DNA of 64,000 nucleotides from the NCBI GenBank assembly GCA_030428105.1, contig JAUIBE010000006.1, positions 85,287-149,286 on the forward strand, read 5' to 3'. The position numbers and the translations under genes are program-made. Of this stretch, positions 55,556-64,000 are shown in pieces. The notes under the pieces are model-generated. The model did not search any database and was not told the DNA's origin. It worked only from the letters and a program-made list of their open reading frames with translations. Position 1 is the stretch's first letter. Every line of letters starts with the position of its first letter. The stretch is from Gammaproteobacteria bacterium (GTDB lineage: Bacteria > Pseudomonadota > Gammaproteobacteria > Xanthomonadales > SZUA-36).

Positions 55556-56203
55556 ATGAGCCCGAAGACCCTGCGCGCGATGAAAGTCGCGGTGTTTATC
55601 CTGTGCCTGTTGCCGCTGGGCAAACTGGCGCTGGAAGCCTTTGGCGTGGCCGGAATGAGCCTGGGCGCCAACCCGGTGGAAGAACTGCTGCACCGTTGCG
55701 GCAAGTGGGGTTTGAATTTCCTGCTGATCACGCTGGCCATCACGCCCCTGCGGCGACTGAGCGGCTGGAACGCGGCGATTCGTTTTCGCCGCATGCTGGG
55801 GCTGTTCGCGTTTTTCTACATCCTTCTGCACTTCCTGGTGTACGCCGGCCTCGACCAGCGCTTCGCCATGCAGTACATCGTCGAGGACATTGTCGAGCGC
55901 CCCTACATCACCCTGGGCATCATCGCCCTGGTGCTGCTGCTGCCACTGGCGATTACTTCCACCAACGGCATGATGCGGCGCCTGGGAAGGCGCTGGCAGA
56001 AGCTCCATAGGCTGGTTTACCCCATCGCCATCCTGGCGGTTTGGCATTTTTACTGGCAGGTCAAACAGGACATTCTCGAGCCGTTGATCTACGCTGGAAT
56101 CCTGGCGTTGCTGCTCGGTGTTCGTTATTTCTATCACCTGCAACGAAAACGAAAGCAGCATGCGCTAACAATGGACAAAAAGCTGCGGAGCGAAACCCCA
56201 TGA
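55556..56203 (+). CDS. msrQ: MsrQ heme b membrane subunit
   Basis: Inner membrane cytochrome b (YedZ) that passes quinol electrons to MsrP. It has 215 residues, five or six spans, and family histidines in RRMLGLFAFFYILLHFLVY and LHRLVYPIAILAVWHFYWQVK. It starts six bases after msrP and overlaps the dehalogenase start (ATGA, 56200-56203). Confidence 0.94.
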   Translation: MSPKTLRAMKVAVFILCLLPLGKLALEAFGVAGMSLGANPVEELLHRCGKWGLNFLLITLAITPLRRLSGWNAAIRFRRMLGLFAFFYILLHFLVYAGLDQRFAMQYIVEDIVERPYITLGIIALVLLLPLAITSTNGMMRRLGRRWQKLHRLVYPIAILAVWHFYWQVKQDILEPLIYAGILALLLGVRYFYHLQRKRKQHALTMDKKLRSETP

Positions 56204-57102
56204 CGGTGCTCAGAACGCCTGACGAACGATTCAACAACCTGCCGGACTTTCCTTTCTCGCCCCATTACGTGGAAGTGGAAGACGCCGATCTTGGTGCGCT
56301 GCGCATTCACTACGTCGATGAGGGGCCGGATGACGCGCCGGTTGTGTTTTGCCTGCACGGCGAGCCCACCTGGAGTTTTCTTTACCGCAAGATGATTCCG
56401 CACTTCGTAGCGGCGGGTTTCCGGGTCATTGCGCCCGACCTGGTGGGGTTTGGGCGCTCCGACAAGCCGGCAAAGCGGGAGGACTACACTTACGCCCGCC
56501 ACGTGCGCTGGATGCGCCAGCTGATCGAGGCGCTGGACCTGCGCAACATGACGCTGGTCGGCCAGGACTGGGGCGGCCTGATCGGCCTGCGCCTGGCCAC
56601 CGAGCTGGATGAGCGGTTCAGCGCGATCACGGTTTCAAATACCGGCCTTCCAACCGGCGACCAGGCCATGGGCGAGGCGTTCGAGAAGTGGCAGCGCTGG
56701 AGCCAGGAGGACGAAACCTTCGATATTGGCTTTATCGTCAACCTGTTTGGCCGCGGCGACCTCGCCGACGAGGTGGTCGAGGCTTACCGCGCGCCGTTCC
56801 CATCCGATGAATACAAGGCCGGGGCGCGCCAGTTTCCCTCGCTGGTGCCGACGCGTCCCGACGACCCGGCCAGCGACGCCAACCGCAAGGCCTGGCTGGC
56901 CCTGACCCACTGGCAAAAGCCGATGCTGGTGTGCTTTTCCGATGCCGACCCGGTCACCGCCGGCGCCGATGCGCCGTTCCTCAAGCTGGTGCCGGGCACG
57001 CGCGGCCAGCCGCACACCACGCTCAGCGGCCATCACTTCATCCAGGAAGAAGATGGCGAACGCTGGGCGGCGGTGATTATTGACTGGCTGAAAGCAGCGT
57101 AA
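56200..57102 (+). CDS. Haloalkane dehalogenase (HLD-I type)
   Basis: Alpha/beta hydrolase that splits carbon-halogen bonds through an aspartate ester. ATG 56200 gives 300 residues; the in-frame start at 56041 lies inside msrQ and is rejected. HGEPTWSFLYRKMIP is the oxyanion region, and Asp123-Trp124 in VGQDWGG is the nucleophile and a halide ligand. SGHHFIQEEDG carries the catalytic His, and APDLVGFGRSDKP is typical of subfamily I. The ATGA overlap puts it in the msrPQ operon. Epoxide hydrolases share much of this pattern, but HGEPTWSFLYR and QDW favour the dehalogenase. Confidence 0.88.
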   Translation: MTVLRTPDERFNNLPDFPFSPHYVEVEDADLGALRIHYVDEGPDDAPVVFCLHGEPTWSFLYRKMIPHFVAAGFRVIAPDLVGFGRSDKPAKREDYTYARHVRWMRQLIEALDLRNMTLVGQDWGGLIGLRLATELDERFSAITVSNTGLPTGDQAMGEAFEKWQRWSQEDETFDIGFIVNLFGRGDLADEVVEAYRAPFPSDEYKAGARQFPSLVPTRPDDPASDANRKAWLALTHWQKPMLVCFSDADPVTAGADAPFLKLVPGTRGQPHTTLSGHHFIQEEDGERWAAVIIDWLKAA

Positions 57103-59989
57103 TCTCTGCCTCCTCTACCGCGGTTCGAAACGGCGCCACCTGTTCAACGAAGAACGTATCCACCTCGCTGACGGCGGAGTTGGTGACCTGCTTCGCGTTG
57201 TCGATGTAGCCCAGCGCGGTGGGACTGGGCGCTTGCAGGGTGCTGGCCACGTAAAACGCCGCCATGCCGATCTGGCTGCTCACCGTGTGGTCGCTGTACA
57301 CCGAGCCCTTGGTGCCGGGCGGTGTGCGGAATTTCTTTTCCAGCTCATTGAGTGATTCACGCAGTTCGCCGCTTTGCTCTTCCAGCGCCTTGATCGATTC
57401 ATCTTCAGCGTCGGCGCCATCGCTGCTGCGGCGGGCCATCATCTGGTCGATCACGTCCAGGTCCTTGCGCGCTTCGATAATGCGTTCCACCGCTTCGACA
57501 GCCTGGGTCTGCAATTCCTGCACTTCCAGTGATGCCGCGAAGTTCGCCGAGCGGTCCGCCATGCTTACTCCCGTGCGGGCGTCGGCCACAACGGTCACTT
57601 CCATGCTGTCACTGGCTGCTCCGTCTCCCTCGCCGAGGGTCATGGTGACCGTATAGTTACCAGCCACCACGCGCGGGCCCGATGGCAGGTCGGCGCCAGG
57701 GTCGGCTGGCTCCGGACCAGGCATGCCGCGAACGCCATCGGCGCGCAGGTTCCAGGCCAGGCGCTTTTCGAGGGTGCTTTCGTCCAGCGCGCGCAGGGCG
57801 CTGTAGTCGTCGATCACGAAAATGCCGCGGCCGTGGGTGCCCAGCACCAGGTCGTTCTCGCGCTGCTGGATGGCCATGTCCATGACGGACACCGTCGGCA
57901 CGCCGGCGCGGAACGCGCTCCAACTGGCGCCGCCATCGGTGGAAAAGTGCAGGCCGAATTCGGTACCGGCAAACAGCAGGTCGGGGTCTTCGTGGTCCTG
58001 CAGGATGGAGAGCGCGTAGCCGGGCAGGTCTTCACCCAGCCGGGTCCAGCGCCGGCCGTAGTCTTCCACCTTGTAGAAATAGGCGGTCATGTCCGAGCGG
58101 CGGTGGTCATCGATGGCGATAAACGCGGTGCCGGCCTGGTGCGGCGAGGCAGCAATGAACTGCACCCAGGCGCCGGCCGCGACGCCGCGGGCGCGCTCGT
58201 CAATGCGCGTCCAGTTCTCGCCGCCGTCGCGGGTCACGTGGATGCGACCGTCGTCACTGCCTGCCCAGATCAGGCCTTGTTCAACCGGGCTGGGCGCAAT
58301 CACGGTCAGGGTGGTGTTGTTCTCGGCGCCGGACACATCGGGCGTCAGGCCGCCGCTTTCCTTGTAGGTCTGGCGCTCGGGGTCATTGCTGGTCAGGTCC
58401 GGACTGATGGTGGTCCAGCTCAGGCCACGGTTGGTGGACTTGTGGACAAACTGGCTGCCGTAATAAATGGTGGCCGCATCGAACGGGTCCTGGGCCAGGG
58501 CCGAATCCCAGTTGAAACGCAGTTCGACACCCGGTTGCGGCGGTGAAGGGCGGATCAGCCGGCCTTCGCCGGTATCCAGGTTCCAGTTGTAGAGGAAGCC
58601 GGTTTGCGACATGGAGTAACCACGCCTGGGGTTTTCCGGGTCGGCCAGGGTGTCAAAACCGTCGCCAAAGCCCACTTCCTGCCAGTGCAGGTTGCGGATG
58701 CCGGCGTTGTCGCGAACCTCCGCCGGGCCGCGCCACGAGCCGTTGTCCTGCAGGCCGCCGTAGACGTTATACGGGTCGGCGTTGTCCACCGCCACGTGGT
58801 AGAACTGGCTCAGTGGCAGGTTGCGCACGAAGCGCCAGGTGGCGCCGCGGTCGTGGCTGATGGCGATACCGCCGTCATTGCCGATGATCAGGTGGCTGGA
58901 GTCCTCCGGGTTGATCCACAGTGCATGGTTGTCGATGTGCACCGTGTTGGAGGCTGCACAGCAATTGATGACGGGGTTGGTTTCAAAGGTTCTTCCGCCG
59001 TCTATCGAGACGCTCAGGAAGGTGAAGATGTTGTACACGGTGTTGGCGTCCTGGGGGTCGGCCAGCACCTCGTTGTAGTAGAACGGGCGGTTTGCGATGT
59101 TGGTGTCCTGGTTGACCTTCATCCAGCTGCGACCACCGTCATCGGAGCGCAGCATGGCGCTCTTTTCCGCCTCTACCAGGGCGTAAACCCGGTCTTTCCG
59201 GGCCGGGGAGGGCGAGAACGTGATGCGCCCCAGTTCGCCCTCGGGCAAACCGTCTTCCTGGGTTTTCTGCGTCCAGGTGGCGCCGCCGTCCCAGGAAATG
59301 TACATCGCGGAATCGGGGCCGCCGGACTTGAAGTGCCACGGCCAGCGGCGGTGCTGCCACAGGCTGGCGTAGATTTTCTGCGGGTTGAATGGGTCGATCT
59401 TGACGTCGGTGCCGCCGGTTTTCTCATCCGTGTAGAGAATCTTCGTCCAGCTCGCACCGCCATCGGTGGTCTTGTAGATGCCGCGTTCGCTGTTCTCGCC
59501 CCACAGGGTGCCCAGCGCGGCCGCGTAGGCGATCTCGGGGTTGTCGGGGTGCAGCGCGATGCGGCGAATGCGTTCGGTGCCTTGCAGGCCCGCGCGTTGC
59601 CAGGTTTTGCCGCCGTCCACCGACTTGAACATGCCGTCGCCGATCGAGGTGGAGTTACGCACATTGCCTTCGCCGGTGCCGATCCAGATGATGTCCGGGT
59701 TCTGCTGGTTGATCGCCACCGAGCCGATGGATGCCACGGGCTGGTCGTCGAACACCGGCTCCCAGGTCAGACCGCCATTGTCCGAGATCCAGGCGCCGCC
59801 GGTGGCAGTGCCTATCACGATGTGATCCGGGTTGCTGTTGACCGCGTCAATCGCGGTGATTCGCCCGCCCACAGCGGCCGGGCCGATATTGCGCGCCTTG
59901 AGACCTTCGAGCAGGTCTGGGTCGTAGGATGCGCTAAGCTGGAACGGCAGGATCAGCGCAAAAAAACAGGTGACAAGGCGAAGGTTCAT
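57077..59989 (-). CDS. Secreted BNR/VPS10-type repeat protein, internally shortened paralogue
   Basis: A 970-residue secreted protein (GGGAGAGA before ATG 59989; signal peptide 1-19). Residues about 25-720 hold many BNR/sortilin-type beta-propeller repeats with Asp-box signatures (SDNGGLTWEP, SVDGGKTWQR, TTDGGASWTK, STDGGASWSAF). After IDDYSALR comes a short join to WNLRADGVRG, where the paralogue at 60499 has about 110 more residues. The C-terminus is a coiled-coil-like helical segment (LEEQSGELRESLNELEKKF). Often called glycosyl hydrolase, but no catalytic residues can be named. The 3' end overlaps the dehalogenase by 26 bases, tail to tail. Confidence 0.88.
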   Translation of the reverse strand: MNLRLVTCFFALILPFQLSASYDPDLLEGLKARNIGPAAVGGRITAIDAVNSNPDHIVIGTATGGAWISDNGGLTWEPVFDDQPVASIGSVAINQQNPDIIWIGTGEGNVRNSTSIGDGMFKSVDGGKTWQRAGLQGTERIRRIALHPDNPEIAYAAALGTLWGENSERGIYKTTDGGASWTKILYTDEKTGGTDVKIDPFNPQKIYASLWQHRRWPWHFKSGGPDSAMYISWDGGATWTQKTQEDGLPEGELGRITFSPSPARKDRVYALVEAEKSAMLRSDDGGRSWMKVNQDTNIANRPFYYNEVLADPQDANTVYNIFTFLSVSIDGGRTFETNPVINCCAASNTVHIDNHALWINPEDSSHLIIGNDGGIAISHDRGATWRFVRNLPLSQFYHVAVDNADPYNVYGGLQDNGSWRGPAEVRDNAGIRNLHWQEVGFGDGFDTLADPENPRRGYSMSQTGFLYNWNLDTGEGRLIRPSPPQPGVELRFNWDSALAQDPFDAATIYYGSQFVHKSTNRGLSWTTISPDLTSNDPERQTYKESGGLTPDVSGAENNTTLTVIAPSPVEQGLIWAGSDDGRIHVTRDGGENWTRIDERARGVAAGAWVQFIAASPHQAGTAFIAIDDHRRSDMTAYFYKVEDYGRRWTRLGEDLPGYALSILQDHEDPDLLFAGTEFGLHFSTDGGASWSAFRAGVPTVSVMDMAIQQRENDLVLGTHGRGIFVIDDYSALRALDESTLEKRLAWNLRADGVRGMPGPEPADPGADLPSGPRVVAGNYTVTMTLGEGDGAASDSMEVTVVADARTGVSMADRSANFAASLEVQELQTQAVEAVERIIEARKDLDVIDQMMARRSSDGADAEDESIKALEEQSGELRESLNELEKKFRTPPGTKGSVYSDHTVSSQIGMAAFYVASTLQAPSPTALGYIDNAKQVTNSAVSEVDTFFVEQVAPFRTAVEEAEITLLSASQ

Positions 59990-60052
59990 GGGTCTCTCCC
60001 GGCAATGTTGGCGGACAAGAGTCCGGCGTGGCGGCTTTGATGTCAACAGGCG

Positions 60053-60080
60053 TTTGTGCTGGATTGCGGTCATGTATAAT
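60053..60080 (+). promoter_or_regulatory. Candidate promoter of the small secreted protein gene
   Basis: TATAAT at 60075-60080 with TTTGTG at 60053-60058 sixteen bases upstream. The distance to the GTG at 60112 is 31 bases. A TTGACA on the opposite strand (60046-60041) may be the -35 of the divergent BNR gene, though its -10 is poor. Confidence 0.45.
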
Positions 60081-60111
60081 TTTGACGCATTCAACGCAGG
60101 AGCTATTTATC

Positions 60112-60495
60112 GTGAAATCCCTAATTCGTAATACCGTCGCCGCCGCTGTCCTCCTGAGCGTGAGCCAGATCACGTTTGCCCAGGACGATGCGGACATGGA
60201 AGTTGTGTTGCCGGAAGCCGCCCAGGCTTGCGTGCTGCCCACCGCGCCGGACGCCATTCCTGAAGGTGCTGATCGTGATCAGCTGCTGGCCGCAAAGGCG
60301 CAGGTGGGTGACTTCCAGGGTGCGGTTGAGGAATACCGGGCATGCCTGTCCGCGGCCGAAACCGATGACATCACCCCGGGCAACAAGCAGGCCATCGTCG
60401 CTTCCTACAACTACTCGGTAGAGATGGAAGAGCGGGTCGCCCAGCGCTTCAACGAGGCGATCCAGGACTATAAAGCCCGCCAGGCGGGAGGCTAA
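60112..60495 (+). CDS. Small secreted protein between two BNR genes
   Basis: A 127-residue protein from GTG 60112 (AGGAG nine bases upstream). Residues 1-23 are a signal peptide (ending TFAQ). The mature part has two cysteines (Cys40, Cys78), which could form a disulfide, and is otherwise helical (DFQGAVEEYRACLS; NYSVEMEERVAQRFNEAIQDYKA). I do not recognise a family. The next gene starts three bases after its stop, so the two are co-expressed. Confidence 0.75.
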   Translation: MKSLIRNTVAAAVLLSVSQITFAQDDADMEVVLPEAAQACVLPTAPDAIPEGADRDQLLAAKAQVGDFQGAVEEYRACLSAAETDDITPGNKQAIVASYNYSVEMEERVAQRFNEAIQDYKARQAGG

Positions 60496-60498
60496 CGG

Positions 60499-63400
60499 GT
60501 GCGGGGCCGGGCGGTACTTTCGTTCAGTCTTGGTTTCTCACTCCTGATTGCAGCTTTATCGCTTCCGGCCCAGCCGGACGATGAAGCGCACCCGCTTTCC
60601 GGGATCTCGCTGCGCCTGATAGGCCCGGCGCTGACCTCGGGCAGGGTGGCTGATTTCGCGGTCCACCCCGATCGCGATGAAGTCATTTACGTCGCCATGG
60701 CCAGTGGCGGCGTGTGGAAAACCGAGAACGGCGGCACCACCTGGTCCCCCATCTTTAACCACGAGGGTTCCTACGCCATCGGCGTGGTCGCCCTCGACCC
60801 GCATGACCCCGACATCGTCTGGGTGGGCACCGGCGAAAACAACGCCCAGCGCAGCGTCGGCTTTGGCGACGGCGTGTACAAGTCGCTGGATGGCGGCAAG
60901 AGCTGGAGCAACATGGGCCTGGAAGACTCGGCCCACATCTCCATGATTCGGTTCCACCCCGAGCAACGCAACACCGTATTCGTTGCCGCCCAGGGGCCGT
61001 TATGGAACAGCGGCGGAGACCGCGGCCTGTACAAGACCAACGACGGCGGTGAGACCTGGGAGCGCCTGCTCCATATCGATGACGACACCGGTGTGAACGA
61101 GTTTGCGATTCACCCGGACAACCCGGATGCGATCGTCGCCTCCACCTACCAACGTCGCCGCCATGTCTGGACCCTGATCAACGGTGGTCCGGGAAGCGGC
61201 GTGCACAAGAGCACCGATGGCGGCGCCACCTGGCGCAAGATTTCGGGCGGGTTGCCGTCCGGCGACCTGGGCCGCATTGGCCTGGCGGCAGCGCCTTCCA
61301 GCCCGGATACGGTGTACGCCATTGTCGAGGCTGATGAAAAAGGGCAGGGCGTTTATCGCTCGCGCGACTTTGGCGAGAGCTGGGAGAAGCGCTCTTCGCA
61401 CATGACCTCCAGCCCGCAGTATTACAACGAGCTGCTGGTCGACCCGAACAACGCCGACGTGGTTTATTCGATGGATACGCTGACCCATCGCAGCGAGGAT
61501 GGCGGCGCCACCTGGAACCGCGTGCCGCTGCAATATCGCCACGTTGATGACCACGCGCTGTGGATCGATCCGAAGAATTCGGCGCACCTGTATATCGGCG
61601 GCGATGGCGGCATGTACGAAAGCTGGGACCGGGGCGAGAACTGGAGCCACGTGGAAAACCTGCCCGCCACCCAGTTCTACCGCGTCACCCCGGACAACGA
61701 CGCGCCTTTCTACAACGTCTGCGGCGGCACCCAGGACAACCAGACTTTGTGCGGCCCGATCCGCACCACCTTTGATGACGGCATTACCAACGCCGACTGG
61801 TGGATCTCAAAGTTTGGCGATGGCTACAAGGCCCAGTTCGACCCCACCGACCCGAACATCATTTATACCCAGGCCCAGTACGGGTCGCTGATGCGTTTTG
61901 ACAAGCGCACCGGCGAAAAACTGTTTATCACCCCGCAGCCCGAGGCCGGCGAGAACCAGTACAAGTGGAACTGGAACACCCCGATCATCGTGTCGCCGCA
62001 CAACCACCAGCGGGTGTATTACGGCGCGGAGTACCTGTTCCGTTCGGATGACCGCGGCGAGAGCTGGGTCAAAGTTTCCCCTGACCTGACCCGCCAGCTT
62101 GATCGCAACCAGCTGGAAGTGATGGGCCGGGTGTGGAGCGTGGACGCCATTGCCAAGAACGCCTCCACCTCGATGTACGGCAGCATGATTGCGCTGGACG
62201 AAAGCCCGATTGAGGAAGGCCTGATTTACGTGGGCACGGATGACGGCCTGATCCAGGTTACCGAGAACGGCGGCGAAAGCTGGCGCAAGGTGGAAACGTT
62301 CCGCGGCGTGCCCGACATGTCGCTGGTCGAGGACATCATTGCCTCGCACCATGATTCAAGCGTGGCCTACGCCGCCATCGATAACCACAAGCGTGGTGAC
62401 CACAAGCCCTACGTGCTGAAAACCACCGACCGCGGCCGCAGCTGGAGCCTGATCAGCGCCAACCTGCCCGAACGCGGCACGGTGCACACCCTGGCCGAAG
62501 ACCATGTCGACCCCGACCTGCTGTTCGCGGGCACCGAGTTTGGCTTGTTCTTCACCACCGATGGGGGCGCAAGCTGGCACGAATTCAGCGGGCTACCGAC
62601 CATTTCAGTTCGTGACCTCGAGATTCAGCGCCGCGAGGGCGACCTGGTGGTGGGCACCTTTGGTCGCGGTATCTACATTCTGGATGACTACTCACCGCTG
62701 CGGGGCAGCAGTGGTTTGAACGAAGTAACCCTGTTCCCCGTGCGCGACACCTGGCAGTACTTTGTCGACGCGCGCAGGGGTTGGGGCGGCCTGGGCGATT
62801 ACGGTGCCGCCAAGTACGCGGCATCCAACCCGCCCCATGGCGCGGTGATTTCCTATTACCTGCCCGAAGGACTCAAGAGCCTGCGCGACCAGCGTCGCGA
62901 GGCCGAGAAAGAGCGCGCCAAGGCTGGCGAGGACAATCCGTATCCTTCGTGGGATGCGCTCCGGCGCGAGGACCGCGAAGAAGCGCCGTCCATGACCCTC
63001 ACGGTCCGTGATGGCGATGGAAACGTGGTGCGCCGCATCGACGCGCCCAGCGGCCAGGGTTTCCACCGGGTGGCCTGGGATATGCGTTACCCGGCGCCCG
63101 ACCCCATTGACCTCAACCCGCCCGGCTGGATGCCGCCGTGGGCCTCGGCGCCGTCCGGCCCGATGGCGTTGCCCGGTGAGTACCAGGTGACCCTGTCTCA
63201 GCGCGTGGAGGGTGAGTGGCGTGATGTGGCCGGCCCGGTGTCCTTGGTGCTCAAGCCAATGCACGAGGGCGGCCTGGTGACCAACGACCGCGAGGCCCTG
63301 TTGCAGTTCCAGCTCGAAGTGGCAGACCTGTACCGTGCCGTGGCCGGTGCGGCCTCGGTGGCCGAGGAAATGCAGTCGCGGATTGCGCATCTGCACGCCG

Positions 63401-63774
63401 CCGTTAGCGCAACACCAAGTACCGACCAGTCGCACGCAACTGCGGTGCGCGCCCTCAACGCGCGGATGGTGGATATCCAGCAGGCGCTGCATGGTGACAG
63501 CACCATTTCCTCGCGCAACGAGGCGGTGCCCATGTCCCTGACCGGTCGTATTGGAACCATCGTCTACGGCACCTGGGACAACCAGCAGGGCGTGACCGGA
63601 AACTTCCGCGATTCCTTCGCCATTGCCAAGGATGAGTTCGCAGTGGTGCTGGCTGGCCTGGAGTCGCTTGAAAGCGACCTGGAGGCGCTGGAAGCACAGC
63701 TGGAATCAGCCGGCGCGCCGTGGACCCCGGGGCGAATTCCGTCAGCGCCGGGCGCCGCCAGCGCGGAGGATTAG
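60499..63774 (+). CDS. Secreted BNR/VPS10-type repeat protein, full-length paralogue
   Basis: 1091 residues from GTG 60499 (GGGAGG at 60486-60491). Signal peptide ends about LSLPAQ. BNR repeats fill about 30-730 (KTENGGTTWSP, SLDGGKSWSNM, STDGGATWRK, SEDGGATWNR, TTDGGASWHEF). After GIYILDDYSPLR there is a further region (about 730-860: PVRDTWQYF, NPPHGAVISYYLPEGL, LTVRDGDGNVVR, FHRVAWDMR), typical of the large WD40/BNR proteins of marine bacteria. A helical C-terminal segment follows. Function unknown; binding or processing of surface polymers is possible but not shown. Confidence 0.9.
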   Translation: MRGRAVLSFSLGFSLLIAALSLPAQPDDEAHPLSGISLRLIGPALTSGRVADFAVHPDRDEVIYVAMASGGVWKTENGGTTWSPIFNHEGSYAIGVVALDPHDPDIVWVGTGENNAQRSVGFGDGVYKSLDGGKSWSNMGLEDSAHISMIRFHPEQRNTVFVAAQGPLWNSGGDRGLYKTNDGGETWERLLHIDDDTGVNEFAIHPDNPDAIVASTYQRRRHVWTLINGGPGSGVHKSTDGGATWRKISGGLPSGDLGRIGLAAAPSSPDTVYAIVEADEKGQGVYRSRDFGESWEKRSSHMTSSPQYYNELLVDPNNADVVYSMDTLTHRSEDGGATWNRVPLQYRHVDDHALWIDPKNSAHLYIGGDGGMYESWDRGENWSHVENLPATQFYRVTPDNDAPFYNVCGGTQDNQTLCGPIRTTFDDGITNADWWISKFGDGYKAQFDPTDPNIIYTQAQYGSLMRFDKRTGEKLFITPQPEAGENQYKWNWNTPIIVSPHNHQRVYYGAEYLFRSDDRGESWVKVSPDLTRQLDRNQLEVMGRVWSVDAIAKNASTSMYGSMIALDESPIEEGLIYVGTDDGLIQVTENGGESWRKVETFRGVPDMSLVEDIIASHHDSSVAYAAIDNHKRGDHKPYVLKTTDRGRSWSLISANLPERGTVHTLAEDHVDPDLLFAGTEFGLFFTTDGGASWHEFSGLPTISVRDLEIQRREGDLVVGTFGRGIYILDDYSPLRGSSGLNEVTLFPVRDTWQYFVDARRGWGGLGDYGAAKYAASNPPHGAVISYYLPEGLKSLRDQRREAEKERAKAGEDNPYPSWDALRREDREEAPSMTLTVRDGDGNVVRRIDAPSGQGFHRVAWDMRYPAPDPIDLNPPGWMPPWASAPSGPMALPGEYQVTLSQRVEGEWRDVAGPVSLVLKPMHEGGLVTNDREALLQFQLEVADLYRAVAGAASVAEEMQSRIAHLHAAVSATPSTDQSHATAVRALNARMVDIQQALHGDSTISSRNEAVPMSLTGRIGTIVYGTWDNQQGVTGNFRDSFAIAKDEFAVVLAGLESLESDLEALEAQLESAGAPWTPGRIPSAPGAASAED

Positions 63775-63795
63775 ACCAGGATCAGACAACCAATG

Positions 63796-63825
63796 GACAG
63801 GGCGCCCGCGCGGCGCCACCCTGTC
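63796..63825 (+). terminator. Hairpin after the second BNR gene
   Basis: GACAGGG (63796-63802) pairs with CCCTGTC (63819-63825). An inner CGCC/GGCG stem lies inside with a three-base bulge. No T-run follows, so it may be a weak or Rho-dependent terminator. Confidence 0.4.
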
Positions 63826-63957
63826 GCCGCGGAATGCGTGCCACAAACGGCATTGCTTTTCAAGTGAATATAATTGTGCGACACTCAAAAGGAGTTGGTA
63901 AGAATCAGAAACAAAAATTCGGCTGTTCACTGAGCAAGACTTACCGGGGATGATGCG

Positions 63958-64000
63958 ATGAAATGCATGTACTACCTTGCGCCGTCACTCGTTAGCTCGC
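63958..64000 (+). CDS. Partial CDS running off the right edge
   Basis: ATG at 63958 opens a frame with no stop to the window end, reading MKCMYYLAPSLVSS. Upstream lie a TATAAT (63869-63874) and a GGGGAT just before the start. Only 14 codons are visible, so no function can be given. Confidence 0.5.
   Translation, partial: MKCMYYLAPSLVSS

Noticed and set aside
58604..60040. A 478-codon plus-strand frame under the first BNR gene
   Set aside because: Antisense shadow; no signal, domain or ribosome site.

Overview
The window is a GC-rich, gene-dense stretch of a gammaproteobacterial chromosome. Two classical gammaproteobacterial gene orders anchor that call: asd-fimV-truA-trpF-trpB-trpA-accD-folC-SPOR-cvpA-purF (15969-27959) and pheA-aroA-cmk-rpsA-ihfB-lapA-lapB (37798-44618). 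An Oar-type TonB receptor, paired BNR/VPS10-type secreted proteins, an ACE-like M2 peptidase, MsrPQ and a wax-ester gene set suggest a free-living, probably marine, aerobic heterotroph. Genus and family cannot be fixed from the sequence alone. No phage, integrase, transposase gene, rRNA or CRISPR array was found.

Layout. 1-6065: OmpA-like porin, cysS-sufE operon (minus), pepQ, an uncharacterised soluble protein and a small ZIP-like membrane protein. 6087-6163: tRNA-Pro(CGG). 6427-13036: TonB-dependent receptor, ppnN and an M2 lipoprotein peptidase. 13042-27959: psd diverging from prmB-aroC, then the asd-to-purF block, tightly packed with several ATGA overlaps. 27974-36480: a neutral-lipid/storage-granule neighbourhood with WS/DGAT acyltransferase, TPR protein, histone-tailed phasin, TetR regulator, acyl-CoA-binding protein, two-domain fatty acyl-CoA reductase, patatin lipase, a PrxQ peroxiredoxin and a PHA-system protein. 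36565-44618: AsmA-like protein, aromatic amino acid genes, cmk, rpsA, ihfB, lapAB. 44635-49490: surface polysaccharide genes (WecA-like transferase, FlaA1/CapD-type dehydratase, galU) and an esterase. 49521-51314: nfuA, two tandem cytochromes c and a small membrane-anchored protein. 51327-57102: error-prone polymerase DnaE2 facing msrP-msrQ-haloalkane dehalogenase. 57077-63774: two large divergent BNR-repeat proteins flanking a small secreted protein. A truncated gene begins at the right edge.

How the genes work together. The storage region encodes a plausible route from acyl-CoA to fatty alcohol (reductase) to wax ester (WS/DGAT), with acyl-CoA buffering (ACBP), granule coating (phasin), lipid mobilisation (patatin) and a TetR gene next to a divergent promoter that contains a short palindrome. 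The most unusual structure is a pair of 53-bp near-perfect palindromes inserted in frame inside dnaE2, each read as a 17-residue peptide in the polymerase. They resemble in concept the coding-sequence palindromic elements of Rickettsia. dnaE2 also has a near-consensus LexA-type box directly against its start codon and no imuA/imuB beside it. No gene gap exceeds 300 bases.
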